Below are positions 16,169-24,732 of a stretch of 64,000 bases of DNA, in pieces (position 1 is the first letter of the stretch; each line of letters opens with the position of its first letter). This DNA is from an uncultured Eggerthella sp. (GTDB lineage Bacteria; Actinomycetota; Coriobacteriia; Coriobacteriales; Eggerthellaceae). Below the pieces are notes generated by a model. It did not search any database, had not been told where the DNA came from, and saw only the letters and a program-made list of their open reading frames with translations. The DNA is taken from assembly GCA_900538545.1 (NCBI GenBank), contig UPYK01000001.1, positions 124,001-188,000 on the forward strand, in the 5' to 3' direction. A program made the translations under genes and the position numbers.

Positions 16169-17735
16169 GAGCGCGGCGACATACTCGGACGGATCGGCAC
16201 GGCTCGAGGCGGCAAGCCGCGAGCAGGCGCGTGCGCTCGGCACAGACGATCGGCCAGATGCCATCTCGGCGGGGATCGTAAAAGGATCGACCGAGCGCGC
16301 GGGCGAGGCGCTCTCATCGAAGGTCAAATCTCCGGGGCAGGGCAGGGCGGATTTCGCCGAGCCCTCCCCTGCTGGTGCGGGAAAGGCGAAAGCGAGGCCG
16401 CAGCTGGCCGCACAGGTCAAGGGAAGCCTCAAGCGCGCGATCGCCGATGCCGCCGCGTCCGAGGCGGACGACTCCGAGGAGCTCTCCGGCATCGGGCGAG
16501 CGAGCAGCACCGTCCGAGGCGCACGCTCCGTCATCGCACGGCATTCCGCCTCCAAGAAGGCTACTGCCGCCTCGAAGCCTAAAGGCCCGCTGAAAGGGGC
16601 CGCAAAGCATGCCAAGGCGGGGGCCTTCGGACAAGGCGCTGCCGCGAAGGCTCAGCATGCGACCGTCAGCCAGGCATCTGTCGGAGCCGCGAAGGTGGCT
16701 GCATCCGTCGGCGGCAAGGGCGCGGTCGCAGGAGCGGTCTCGTCGGTCGCCGTCCCCGTGGCGGGTGTGCTCGCGGCGATCATGGCGTTTCTTCTCGCCG
16801 TGCTCGCAATCTCGCAGATCGTGAGCGCCCTTTTCGGGTTCTGGGAAAATGAGGCGTCCAAGGCCTCCCTCGAGGGGCTGCCGCCCTACATCACCTACGA
16901 GATGGTCGAGGAGGCGCTCGCATGCCAGGAGGAGTACGGGCACCCCGCAGGATGCACGGTCGCGCAGATCATCGTCGAGTCGGGGCAGGGCGACCACCTC
17001 TCGGGGCTCGCCACGCAGGACCACAACCTGTTCGGCATGAAGTGGTCGAGCTCATATGCGCTGTACGAGGAGGTCGCGGGGAAGAGCTCGTGGAGGACCG
17101 GCGAGGAGTACGGCGGCGAGCAGGTCACCATCACGGCGGACTTCATCAGCTTCGTCGGCGACGCGGAGTGCATCCGATTCCGCAGCCGCGTCTTCCTGCA
17201 GGCCGAGCGCTACGCGTCAAACGCCCTCATACGCGAGGCGATTGCGAACCACGACTCGGGCAAGATGGCCGAGGGACTCAAGGACGCGGGGTGGGCGACG
17301 AGCTCGAGCTACGTCGAGAGCCTGAAATCCGTCATGGAGACCTACAACCTCTACCGCTTCGACGGCATGAGCCTGGAGGACTTCAGGTCCGGGGCGCTCT
17401 CGGCAGATGCGATCGTCTCCGCCGCCTACAGCCAGCTCGGAGTCCCTTATGTGTGGGGCGGGACGACGCCGGGCGTCGGCTTGGACTGCAGCGGGCTCAC
17501 CCAGTACTGCTACAAGCAGGCCGGCATCTCGATACCGCGCAACACCGAGGCTCAGTACGCACAGGGCAAGAAAATCGCGCTCTCGGAGGCGCAGCCAGGC
17601 GACATCCTCTACCGCGTGGGGCATGTCGGGATCTACATAGGGGGCGACCAGTACATCCACGCGCCCCATCGGGGCGAGGTCGTGAAGATCGCAAGCGGGA
17701 TCTCGAGCTTCACCTGCGCCCTGTCGTATCGATAG
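16161..17735 (+). CDS. Bifunctional cell-wall hydrolase of the transfer system (glucosaminidase plus NlpC/P60)
   Basis: A 524-residue protein. ATG 16161 with GGAGGG five bases upstream is preferred and overlaps the virB4 stop. Residues 1-190 are a cytoplasmic low-complexity Ala/Lys/Ser region. One membrane helix at about 195-225 anchors it. A lysozyme/glucosaminidase-like domain follows (about 240-385, with VAQIIVESGQGDH and LFGMKW). The C-terminal NlpC/P60 peptidase has the catalytic pair Cys443 (LDCSGL) and His488 (GHVGIY). It opens peptidoglycan locally for the conjugation channel, like the Tn916 Orf14/CwlT proteins. The unusually long basic cytoplasmic tail is unexplained. Confidence 0.9.
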   Translation: MPESAATYSDGSARLEAASREQARALGTDDRPDAISAGIVKGSTERAGEALSSKVKSPGQGRADFAEPSPAGAGKAKARPQLAAQVKGSLKRAIADAAASEADDSEELSGIGRASSTVRGARSVIARHSASKKATAASKPKGPLKGAAKHAKAGAFGQGAAAKAQHATVSQASVGAAKVAASVGGKGAVAGAVSSVAVPVAGVLAAIMAFLLAVLAISQIVSALFGFWENEASKASLEGLPPYITYEMVEEALACQEEYGHPAGCTVAQIIVESGQGDHLSGLATQDHNLFGMKWSSSYALYEEVAGKSSWRTGEEYGGEQVTITADFISFVGDAECIRFRSRVFLQAERYASNALIREAIANHDSGKMAEGLKDAGWATSSSYVESLKSVMETYNLYRFDGMSLEDFRSGALSADAIVSAAYSQLGVPYVWGGTTPGVGLDCSGLTQYCYKQAGISIPRNTEAQYAQGKKIALSEAQPGDILYRVGHVGIYIGGDQYIHAPHRGEVVKIASGISSFTCALSYR

Positions 17736-17750
17736 ATAAGGAGCAAGACG

Positions 17751-18458
17751 ATGGACAAAAAGACGAAACTGATGGCCATATGCGCCGCAGGCGCTGCGAC
17801 GATCCTGATAGGGGCAGGGCTCGCACGCTGCGCAATCGCGCCCAGCGAGCCCGATCCCGTCGTTCCCGCAGAAGAGCAAAGCCAACAGGTAGAGCAGGCA
17901 AGCGAATCCCTCGCTGGCTATACGGGCACCACCTGGGAGAGCGAGGACGGAACGTGCACGCTCGCGCTCTCCGACTCGACGATCATCGAGTCGGGAGAGG
18001 CCGGGGTTCAGGTGATGTACTACGAGGTGATCTCCGAGGAGCCCGACGACTCCGGCATCTCGGCGCAGATATCCTTCACGCGTTCTGCCGGCGAGGCCGC
18101 CTCCCAGACGCTGCTCTCCATAAGCGATACGGGAGGCCGAGAGATTATCTTCTGCGACGCGTTCGCGCTGTCGAAGAGCTATCTCATCGCCGAGGGCTCC
18201 GAGGGCGGGATCGAGCTCTCCGCCCACTCGCCAGAGCTCAACGAGCTGCTCGACGCCAAGGACTTCGAGATCGCCTCCGCCATAGCGCAGAAGGCATCTG
18301 CTGCGTCACCGACGGCAACGCTTGCCACCTGGGACGGCGAGGTCTACATCGACTTCAACGAGGACGTCCTCACGACCTCCTTCCACTTGAACGACGCGGC
18401 TTCGACTATCGTACAGCTCTCCCTCGACCGCGGAACCGGGGAGCTGAGCGCGTTATGA
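17751..18458 (+). CDS. Exported or membrane-anchored protein of unknown function
   Basis: A 235-residue protein with an N-terminal hydrophobic helix (about residues 8-26) that ends LARCAIAP. It lacks a proper lipobox, because Arg precedes the Cys, so it is probably a membrane-anchored or secreted protein. The rest is acidic and predicted beta-rich, with a TTWESEDGTCTLALSD segment. It lies between the wall hydrolase and the VirB6-like gene and overlaps the latter (TTATGA), which fits a small outer-face channel component. Family not recognised. Confidence 0.7.
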   Translation: MDKKTKLMAICAAGAATILIGAGLARCAIAPSEPDPVVPAEEQSQQVEQASESLAGYTGTTWESEDGTCTLALSDSTIIESGEAGVQVMYYEVISEEPDDSGISAQISFTRSAGEAASQTLLSISDTGGREIIFCDAFALSKSYLIAEGSEGGIELSAHSPELNELLDAKDFEIASAIAQKASAASPTATLATWDGEVYIDFNEDVLTTSFHLNDAASTIVQLSLDRGTGELSAL

Positions 18459-19459
18459 GGCGGGCGGCGGCGATGGTCTCAGACAGGCGCTTCGTCCTCG
18501 CGTTCGCCCTCACGCTTCTCTTCGCGGCGCTCATGCTCGTCCCGGCGTCTCCCGCCTACGCGGACATCGCCGACGACGTGAACGCATGGCTCTCCGGGCT
18601 TCTGAGAGACGCGTGCAACTGGATGTTCACCAACCAGGTGGCGGTGCTCTCGAGCATCGGCTACGACGGCATCATCGGCGCGGACTTCTCGCAGATGCTC
18701 ACCACCGCAGGAGACGTGTCCATGTACGACATCGCGCGCGGCGTCTGGGACGTCGCGGTGCTTCCCATCGGCTGCGGCGTGCTCGGGCTCGTGTTCACGG
18801 TGAAGCTCATCCAGATCAGCCAGCGCATGGATGGGAACGCCTCTTTCCCCGGCGTGAAGGAAGTCGTGTTCCTGCTGGTGTTCTTCGCGGTGTTCCTGTT
18901 CCTCATACAGAACAGCTTCGAGCTCATGGAGGCCGTCTACGCGGTGGTGGGGCTCGCCATCGACCGCACGATGTCGCTGTTCGGCTCGGGCGGCGCGATA
19001 GACCTCTCTGCTGTGAGCGTGGTGACCGAGGACGACGACGTTCCGGCGCTCATAGCGCTGCTTCTGGTGTCGGTCATCAGCTGGGTCGTGGTCCTCGGGG
19101 CCTACATTGTTGCCCTCGTGGTCTGCTGGGCGCGTGCCATCCAGCTCTACATCATGGCAGCGTTCAGCCCGATCCCGCTCTCGCTCATGGCCCTCGACGA
19201 CACGCGCCAGATCGGTATCGGCTACCTGAAGAACTTCACGGCGGTGTGCCTGGCCGGGCTCATCATCCTTATCCTTCTCGTCGCCTTCCCGCTCATCTTG
19301 GGAGGCCTCACCGGTGCGAGCACCTCGACGGGAACGCCCATCGACGGGATAGCGACCGGGCTCACCTACGCGCTCCAGTACCTGGCGATGTGCGTGCTCC
19401 TGATCCTCTCGCTCGTCAAGAGCGGCGCATGGGCACGCGATATCGTCTCCGGGGTCTGA
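18455..19459 (+). CDS. VirB6/TrbL-like polytopic channel protein
   Basis: A 334-residue protein with a signal-peptide-like start (about residues 12-35 ending PAYA) and then six or seven hydrophobic helices between 70 and 330. The central conserved stretch is ARAIQLYIMAAFSPIPL, typical of the VirB6/TrbL-like proteins of Gram-positive ICEs. ATG 18455 overlaps the preceding stop. The frame is open far upstream (from about 16922), but that part only shadows the two preceding genes. Likely forms the inner-membrane DNA pore. Confidence 0.85.
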   Translation: MRRAAAMVSDRRFVLAFALTLLFAALMLVPASPAYADIADDVNAWLSGLLRDACNWMFTNQVAVLSSIGYDGIIGADFSQMLTTAGDVSMYDIARGVWDVAVLPIGCGVLGLVFTVKLIQISQRMDGNASFPGVKEVVFLLVFFAVFLFLIQNSFELMEAVYAVVGLAIDRTMSLFGSGGAIDLSAVSVVTEDDDVPALIALLLVSVISWVVVLGAYIVALVVCWARAIQLYIMAAFSPIPLSLMALDDTRQIGIGYLKNFTAVCLAGLIILILLVAFPLILGGLTGASTSTGTPIDGIATGLTYALQYLAMCVLLILSLVKSGAWARDIVSGV

Positions 19460-19588
19460 CCTTGCGAGAAGAGGTCTTTGAAAGGGGGTGGCCGCCTTGG
19501 ACGGATGACAGGATTTCGACAGTACGGATAGGCAGGCGGGCTTCCACATCAACAACCGTCTGCAAGGATGCAGAGAAAGGGGCATGAA

Positions 19589-20065
19589 ATGCCTGAGAAG
19601 AAGAACACCTATCTCACTCTCCACAAGAACTTCGTGCGCACCGACATCGAGTACATCGACCGCGTGACGGGAGAGGTGCGCACGTTCAACTCGGTGACGC
19701 TGCCCAAGGGGACGGTGATCGACGGGGTGGACGTGAGCTACTACCAGTTCAGCCCGATGTTCGTCAACGAGTCGCGCTACCGCGGTGAGAACTACCGCGA
19801 CATCCCGCTTTTGACGGACCGCGAGGTATGGCTCAAGAAGAGCGTGCTCGACGGGGACGGCCAGCCGGTGCTCGACGGGGACGGAAAGCCCGCCAAGGAC
19901 GTCGTGCGCGTCATGCCGGCGCAGATCAAGGAAGCGCTCGACCGCAGCCGCAGCGAGTACCTGCAGAGCCTCTCGGAGAAGGCCCGCGGCGCGCGCGAGG
20001 GATCCGAGCGCCTGGGAAACGGCGATAGGCGCGCCGCCCAGAGCCGCGAGAGCATCGCGATGTAG
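19589..20065 (+). CDS. Conserved conjugative-element protein of unknown function
   Basis: A 158-residue soluble protein. ATG 19589 (MPEKKN) is preferred, with AGAAAGGGGC upstream; the ATG at 19568 has no ribosome-binding site. It begins TYLTLHKNFVRTDIEYIDR and holds a repeated VLDGDGQPVLDGDGKPAKDV segment. The tail is charged and helical. Position between the channel gene and the surface-protein gene is typical of such proteins in coriobacterial elements, but no function can be assigned. Confidence 0.7.
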   Translation: MPEKKNTYLTLHKNFVRTDIEYIDRVTGEVRTFNSVTLPKGTVIDGVDVSYYQFSPMFVNESRYRGENYRDIPLLTDREVWLKKSVLDGDGQPVLDGDGKPAKDVVRVMPAQIKEALDRSRSEYLQSLSEKARGAREGSERLGNGDRRAAQSRESIAM

Positions 20066-20082
20066 GAGGAGGTGCGCGAGAA

Positions 20083-23000
20083 ATGAAAGAGAAAGCGATG
20101 GAGAGGATAACCTCCTCGAAGATCGTGCGCGTTGCCATGGCGATGGCGCTCGTGCTGTCCGTCGTCATCGTCCCGGCTAAGGCTTACGCCTCCGGAGACG
20201 TGAGCGTATCGATCGGCAAGAACCTCCCCTATGCCGGCTACGCGACGACCCAGATGAGCGCGAACGGAAACGACGCCTACTGCATCGAGCCGTCGCGCTC
20301 CACGCCCGATGCGGGAACCTACCCGACGAGCCCGGCAGGTGATTTGGCGGCGGCCATGTGGTTCTCCTATGGCGCTCCCGGCTTCGATGCGTCCATGTGG
20401 CCTGACTCCTGGTACGACGGAAGCGGCATGGATGAGGACAAGTACCGCGTGGCGAGCCACATCCTGCTCTCGTACGCCAACCTGGGCTCTGCCGCCGAGG
20501 CAACCTACGGCACGAGCGCCGAGTTCGCCTCCTGGGCCGAGCGCGAGATCATCGGGTCAACATGGAGCCAGGTCAACGCGCGCGCCGGTGAGGTCTCCAC
20601 GGGATTCTCCGCCATCAGGATCCATGCAGGATCCGACTCCCAGACGCTCGCAAGCTTCACATGGGATCGCGGCGGCGTGAAGATCGCCAAGATCGACGCG
20701 CAAGCAGGCGCGAGCGAGCAGGGCGACGCCTCGCTCGAGGGCGCCGAGTTCGCCATCGTCAACGAGTCGGGGACGAACTCCTTCGTGAACGGCCACAGCT
20801 ACGCCGACGGCGAGACCGTCATGACCATCTCCACCTCCTGGGACGGATCGGCCTACACCGCGCAGACTGGAAGCGACGCGCTGCCGTGCGGCTCCTACCG
20901 CATCGTCGAGGCAAACGCTCCCGAAGGCTATCTTCCCTGGGACGGCGGGTTCGAGTTCACCATCGAGGGCGACGGGCAGGTCGTCGACCTTTCCGGCGAT
21001 CCCGTCCAAGACGACGTGATCCGCGGCGGCGTCCAGGTGACCAAGGCGGACGCCGAGCTCGGCGAGTCCGAAGCGGTCGGAGGCAACGGGCACACGCCTG
21101 AAGGCGTCGGCACCACGCTTTCAGGCATCGAGTTCACCATAACGAACGCGTCTTCGGCTAAGGTCCTCGTGGGGGACGCCTGGTACGAGCCAGGCGAAGT
21201 CGTCGCTACCGTCGAGACCGCATGGGATGAGGGAGTCGGCTCCTATATCGCGAGGACCGCGCCCGACGCGCTACCCTACGGTACCTACACCATCCAGGAG
21301 ACCGCGACCAACGACTCCTATCTGCTCACCGACGGCGAGCCTAAGACCTTCGAAATCCGAACCGACGGCCTTACCGTGACCGCCGACGCGGAAGGCGGCG
21401 AGCTCACCTTCTACAACCAGGTCGTCCGCAACGACCTCAAGCTCTCCAAGAAGGCAGAGGATACCAACGCGAGCCTGCAGGTTCCCTTCGCAATCACAAA
21501 CGTGGAGACCGGCGAGACCCACGTGCTGGTGACCGACCGCAACGGCCAGGCCTCGACCGAGGCGAACTGGAACAAGCACACCTCCAACACCAACGCCAAC
21601 GACCACCTGCTCGAGGCCGAGGCCATCACCTCCGAGATGATGGACCCCAAGGCAGGCATCTGGTTCGGACTGGGCGAGGACGGCTCGTCCGCTCCCTCCA
21701 ACGACGCCCTCGGCGCACTGCCGTACGGACAGTACACTTTGGAGGAGCTTCCCTGCGAGGCCAACGAGGGCTACGAGCTCATCACCAAGACCTTCTGGAT
21801 CGAGCGCGACTCCGGCGTGGCTGAGGCCGTCTGGATGACGCTCGACGACCAGGAGGGGCCGAAGATCGGGACGCAGGCAGCCGAGGCTGCCGACGGCGAC
21901 CAGATCGCCCAGGCGAACGAGCAGATGACGCTCGTGGATACCGTCTACTACGAGAACCTCGAGTTCGGCGGCACCTACACGCTCACCGGCACGCTCATGG
22001 TCAAGTCGACCGGCGATCCCCTGTTCGACGCCGAGGGCAGCCCTGTTACCGCGACCAAGGAGTTCGCGGCGAACAACACCAACGGATCGGTGGACATCGA
22101 GTTCACCTTCGACGCGAGCCTGCTCGCGGGCGAGGACGTCGTGGTCTTCGAGAGCCTCGTCAAGGACTGTGTTGAAGTGGCCGTCCACGCCGATATCGAG
22201 GACGAGGGCCAGACGGTGCACTTCGTCGACATCGGCACCATGGCCACAGACGCCGCGGACGGCGACAAGCTCGTGACGGGCTCCGAGGTCGTCATCGCCG
22301 ACGAGGTCTCCTTCGAGGGCCTGACCCCCGGAAACTCCTATACCCTCGAGGCGACGCTGATGGATGCCGAGACGGGCGAGCCGCTGCGAACCGGCGATGG
22401 GCTTCTCGCAACCGATGTGACCGCAACCGTCGAGTTCACACCCGATGCCGCCGAGGGCGCCCAGACCGTAGAGCTCTCCTTCGACTCGACCAACCTCGGC
22501 GGACACCGCCTGGTGGTGTTCGAGAAGCTGCTCGACGCCGAGGGCACCGTCCTCGCGGCGCACGAGGACATCGATGACGAAGGTCAGTCGGTCACGGCGG
22601 TCGAGATCGGAACCACGCTCGTCGACGCCGCCGACGGCGACCACATGGTCGAGAGCGGGTCGGTCACCGTCGTGGATACCGTCGAGTACAAGGGGCTCGT
22701 CGCAGGCGAGACCTATACCGCCCACGGCACCATCATGGACAAGAGCACCGGCCTTGCCCTCGAGGATCCCGAGGGCAACCCCGTGACCTCCACCGCCGAG
22801 TTCGTGGCGGAGGGTTCCGAGGGGACCGTCGAGGTGACCTTCGAGTTCGATGCTTCCCAGCTCGAGGAGGGTGCCGCCCTCGTGGCGTTCGAGGAGGTGC
22901 TCGACGTGAACGGGAACGTCATCGCGGTGCATCAGAACCTTGAGGACGAGGGGCAGACGGTCGTCGTCGACAACCCCGAGACCCCCGGCGCTCCCTACGA

Positions 23001-23151
23001 CAAGACGGGCAACGATTTGCTTCCCGTATGGGTTCTAATCAGCGCCCTGGTCGTCTGCGGCGGCGCTGCGGGCGCGTATGCGCTTCGCAGCCGCATCCGC
23101 CAGAGCGCATCAGCTGACGAATGGTCTGCAGACGAGGATTCCGAGGAATAG
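20083..23151 (+). CDS. Large VaFE-repeat surface protein (pilin/adhesin-like, sortase substrate)
   Basis: A 1022-residue secreted protein. The signal peptide spans about residues 1-38, ending AKAYA. A thioester-type N-terminal domain with AYCIEPSR follows, although the usual TQ motif is not obvious. Three SpaA-like domains lie at about 200-590, each ending in a (L)PxGxYxxxE segment. Three VaFE repeats start at about residues 596, 718 and 843, each with AADGD near its start and an EDEGQ or DDEGQ end. The C-terminus has a noncanonical sorting motif (PYDKTGND), a membrane helix and a long acidic tail instead of a short basic one. A class B sortase gene follows. Such domains form intramolecular isopeptide bonds. 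It probably promotes mating-pair or host adhesion. Confidence 0.9.
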   Translation: MKEKAMERITSSKIVRVAMAMALVLSVVIVPAKAYASGDVSVSIGKNLPYAGYATTQMSANGNDAYCIEPSRSTPDAGTYPTSPAGDLAAAMWFSYGAPGFDASMWPDSWYDGSGMDEDKYRVASHILLSYANLGSAAEATYGTSAEFASWAEREIIGSTWSQVNARAGEVSTGFSAIRIHAGSDSQTLASFTWDRGGVKIAKIDAQAGASEQGDASLEGAEFAIVNESGTNSFVNGHSYADGETVMTISTSWDGSAYTAQTGSDALPCGSYRIVEANAPEGYLPWDGGFEFTIEGDGQVVDLSGDPVQDDVIRGGVQVTKADAELGESEAVGGNGHTPEGVGTTLSGIEFTITNASSAKVLVGDAWYEPGEVVATVETAWDEGVGSYIARTAPDALPYGTYTIQETATNDSYLLTDGEPKTFEIRTDGLTVTADAEGGELTFYNQVVRNDLKLSKKAEDTNASLQVPFAITNVETGETHVLVTDRNGQASTEANWNKHTSNTNANDHLLEAEAITSEMMDPKAGIWFGLGEDGSSAPSNDALGALPYGQYTLEELPCEANEGYELITKTFWIERDSGVAEAVWMTLDDQEGPKIGTQAAEAADGDQIAQANEQMTLVDTVYYENLEFGGTYTLTGTLMVKSTGDPLFDAEGSPVTATKEFAANNTNGSVDIEFTFDASLLAGEDVVVFESLVKDCVEVAVHADIEDEGQTVHFVDIGTMATDAADGDKLVTGSEVVIADEVSFEGLTPGNSYTLEATLMDAETGEPLRTGDGLLATDVTATVEFTPDAAEGAQTVELSFDSTNLGGHRLVVFEKLLDAEGTVLAAHEDIDDEGQSVTAVEIGTTLVDAADGDHMVESGSVTVVDTVEYKGLVAGETYTAHGTIMDKSTGLALEDPEGNPVTSTAEFVAEGSEGTVEVTFEFDASQLEEGAALVAFEEVLDVNGNVIAVHQNLEDEGQTVVVDNPETPGAPYDKTGNDLLPVWVLISALVVCGGAAGAYALRSRIRQSASADEWSADEDSEE

Positions 23152-23174
23152 CCGGGTTTTCGGCTGATCGAAGA

Positions 23175-23203
23175 GGGCGGGGCGGCGATGAGCCTCCCCG
23201 CCC
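23175..23203 (+). terminator. Hairpin between surface-protein and sortase genes
   Basis: A perfect 8-bp stem (GGGCGGGG with CCCCGCCC) followed by GTCTTTCTGG. It starts 23 bases after the surface-protein stop. It may be a partial terminator that lowers sortase expression relative to its substrate. Confidence 0.55.
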
Positions 23204-23221
23204 GTCTTTCTGGAGGTTCAG

Positions 23222-23959
23222 ATGAGAACGAGCATCAAGCAGAGAGTTGCCGCTATTGCGGCGATTACCGCGCTTGCCGGTGCCGCGGTGCTGGGGCTTT
23301 GGATCTTCAATGTCCACGACAGGGCGGTCGATGTGCACCCCTCTCCTATCTCGGAAAGCATCTGCGAGGGCGGGGAAGACGACGATTTTCCCATGGTGGA
23401 CTGGGGCTACTGGCTGTCCGTGAACCCCGACATCGTGGCCTGGGTGAGCGTCCCAGGGACCGATATCGACTATCCGGTGGTGCAGGCGCGCGCCGACGAC
23501 CCGACTTTCTATCTTGACCACGACGTCTACCGCGGTTGGAACCCTTACGGATGCCCCTACCTCGACGCCGGCTGCGCGGAGCGGGGGATCGACAGCCCGC
23601 TCGCGCTCATGTTCGCCCACCACATGAACGACGGCAGCATGTTCTCGGCATTCGCCAGCTATTCCGACAGAGGGTTCGCGACGGCACATGATGAGGTCCT
23701 TCTGCAGACGCCCGAGAAAAAGATCCGCCTTGAAGTCATCGCGGTAGATGTCGTGGACTCTGATAACGAGTACAAGCGTTTGGAGTTCGCCGACAACGAG
23801 GAATTCGGCTCCTGGCTAGAGGGGCTTCTGGCCGAAGCGGACGTCGTGCTCGACGAGGGCGCCCAGGCGGAGAGCGTCAAGGCGTTCTGCACCTGCAGCT
23901 ACGGCAGGTGGGACGGACACGAGCGAACGATAGTATACGCGCGGGGGGAGGTGGGATGA
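23222..23959 (+). CDS. Class B sortase
   Basis: A 245-residue transpeptidase. TGGAGG lies just before the ATG. It has an N-terminal membrane anchor (about residues 9-29) and the class B start of the catalytic domain (NPDIVAWVSVPGTDIDYPVVQ). The catalytic histidine is in FAHHMNDGSMF, the cysteine is Cys225 in TCSYG and the arginine follows in HERTIVYA. It most likely attaches or polymerises the VaFE protein encoded upstream, whose sorting motif PYDKTG is not the classic LPxTG. The stop overlaps the next small gene. Confidence 0.93.
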   Translation: MRTSIKQRVAAIAAITALAGAAVLGLWIFNVHDRAVDVHPSPISESICEGGEDDDFPMVDWGYWLSVNPDIVAWVSVPGTDIDYPVVQARADDPTFYLDHDVYRGWNPYGCPYLDAGCAERGIDSPLALMFAHHMNDGSMFSAFASYSDRGFATAHDEVLLQTPEKKIRLEVIAVDVVDSDNEYKRLEFADNEEFGSWLEGLLAEADVVLDEGAQAESVKAFCTCSYGRWDGHERTIVYARGEVG

Positions 23960-24090
23960 TGCTGCCGACTGTATGCTTCTTCATCGGCATGGCCATGATG
24001 GCGTGCACGATCGTGGGGTACGCCTGCATTCGAGTGGGATCCATGAGCGAGCACGGGGAGATGCGAGCCGAGAGCATGCGGGAACGTTAA
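23956..24090 (+). CDS. 44-residue single-helix membrane protein
   Basis: A short gene with GGGGAGGTGGG directly before ATG 23956, overlapping the sortase stop (ATGA), which indicates translational coupling. Residues 3-26 form one membrane helix and the tail is charged (EHGEMRAESMRER). It ends the + strand transfer/surface operon. No family recognised; it may be an accessory to the sortase or channel. Confidence 0.6.
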   Translation: MMLPTVCFFIGMAMMACTIVGYACIRVGSMSEHGEMRAESMRER

Positions 24091-24180
24091 GCTGCTTTCG
24101 GGCAAAACAGGAATGCTTAGAAAGCCTCGAGGGGTTTTGGGTGTATTGGGATGGTCTCAGCTGTCAAGCAGTTATCGCTG

Positions 24181-24723
24181 TCACTGAGTTTTCAGATCTT
24201 TCTTTTTGAAAGAAGTTGATAACATCATCAGGAGGACGTCATTGACCAGGCGTCCTCGAAAATTGCAGAGCGTTGAAAATGGCGCCGAGTTCAAATGCGA
24301 CATCTTCTCGGGAGGCATGCGATCTTTTTCTGGAGGACTATACACGATCAGCCCGCAACGGGAGCTCTTTCCGTTGACCACACGCGCGAATTCATTGTTT
24401 GTGAGATAGTCGCATGAGACAATAATCATAAATGCGTCCTGCAAATCCGAGAGGTTCTCTTTCTTTACTTTCGTGATGTTCTTATCCCTAATGAGGCCCG
24501 ATATGATGAGGTCGTGGTGAATTGTTTCGTAATCTTCCGTGTCCGCGACGACCTTGATTTGCTTTCCGAACAGTGCAAGACCAAAGCGCCATCCTGCTTT
24601 ACCTAGGCGAGTAAATGCCCCGATTATCAGCGCAACGAGAGAAAGGAATCCGAATATAGCAAAAATGAACGAAGCGGTATCCCAAACAGTGTGTGCGACT
24701 GAGACTATGGTGTCAATGTCCAT
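24181..24723 (-). CDS. Putative CBASS effector: membrane-anchored protein with unassigned Rossmann-like domain
   Basis: A 180-residue protein encoded nine bases after the CD-NTase gene on the same strand. Residues about 14-38 form a membrane helix. The soluble part (about 50-172) has an alpha/beta pattern (GKQIKVVADTEDYETIHHDL; then CGLIVYSPP) and ends in the striking motif NFRGRLVND (154-162). I do not recognise a named effector family; the fold could be TIR- or SLOG-like, but the catalytic residues of these are not evident. By analogy with CBASS, it would sense the cyclic oligonucleotide and act at the membrane. The region is visibly AT-richer than the conjugation genes, a sign of separate acquisition. 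Confidence 0.6.
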   Translation of the reverse strand: MDIDTIVSVAHTVWDTASFIFAIFGFLSLVALIIGAFTRLGKAGWRFGLALFGKQIKVVADTEDYETIHHDLIISGLIRDKNITKVKKENLSDLQDAFMIIVSCDYLTNNEFARVVNGKSSRCGLIVYSPPEKDRMPPEKMSHLNSAPFSTLCNFRGRLVNDVLLMMLSTSFKKKDLKTQ

Positions 24724-24732
24724 CGTCTTCTC

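Noticed and set aside
14378..16615. 745-residue open frame on the minus strand
   Set aside because: Antisense shadow of virB4 and the hydrolase gene; low-complexity composition and no start signal.
16922..18454. Long upstream extension of the VirB6-like gene
   Set aside because: Arg/His/Gly-rich sequence overlapping two real genes in another frame; the membrane protein proper begins at 18455.
24020..24040. CGAGTGGGA in the 44-residue gene as a second guaA-type att core
   Set aside because: Only nine bases match, in the wrong orientation for a direct repeat, and it lies inside a gene in the middle of the element.
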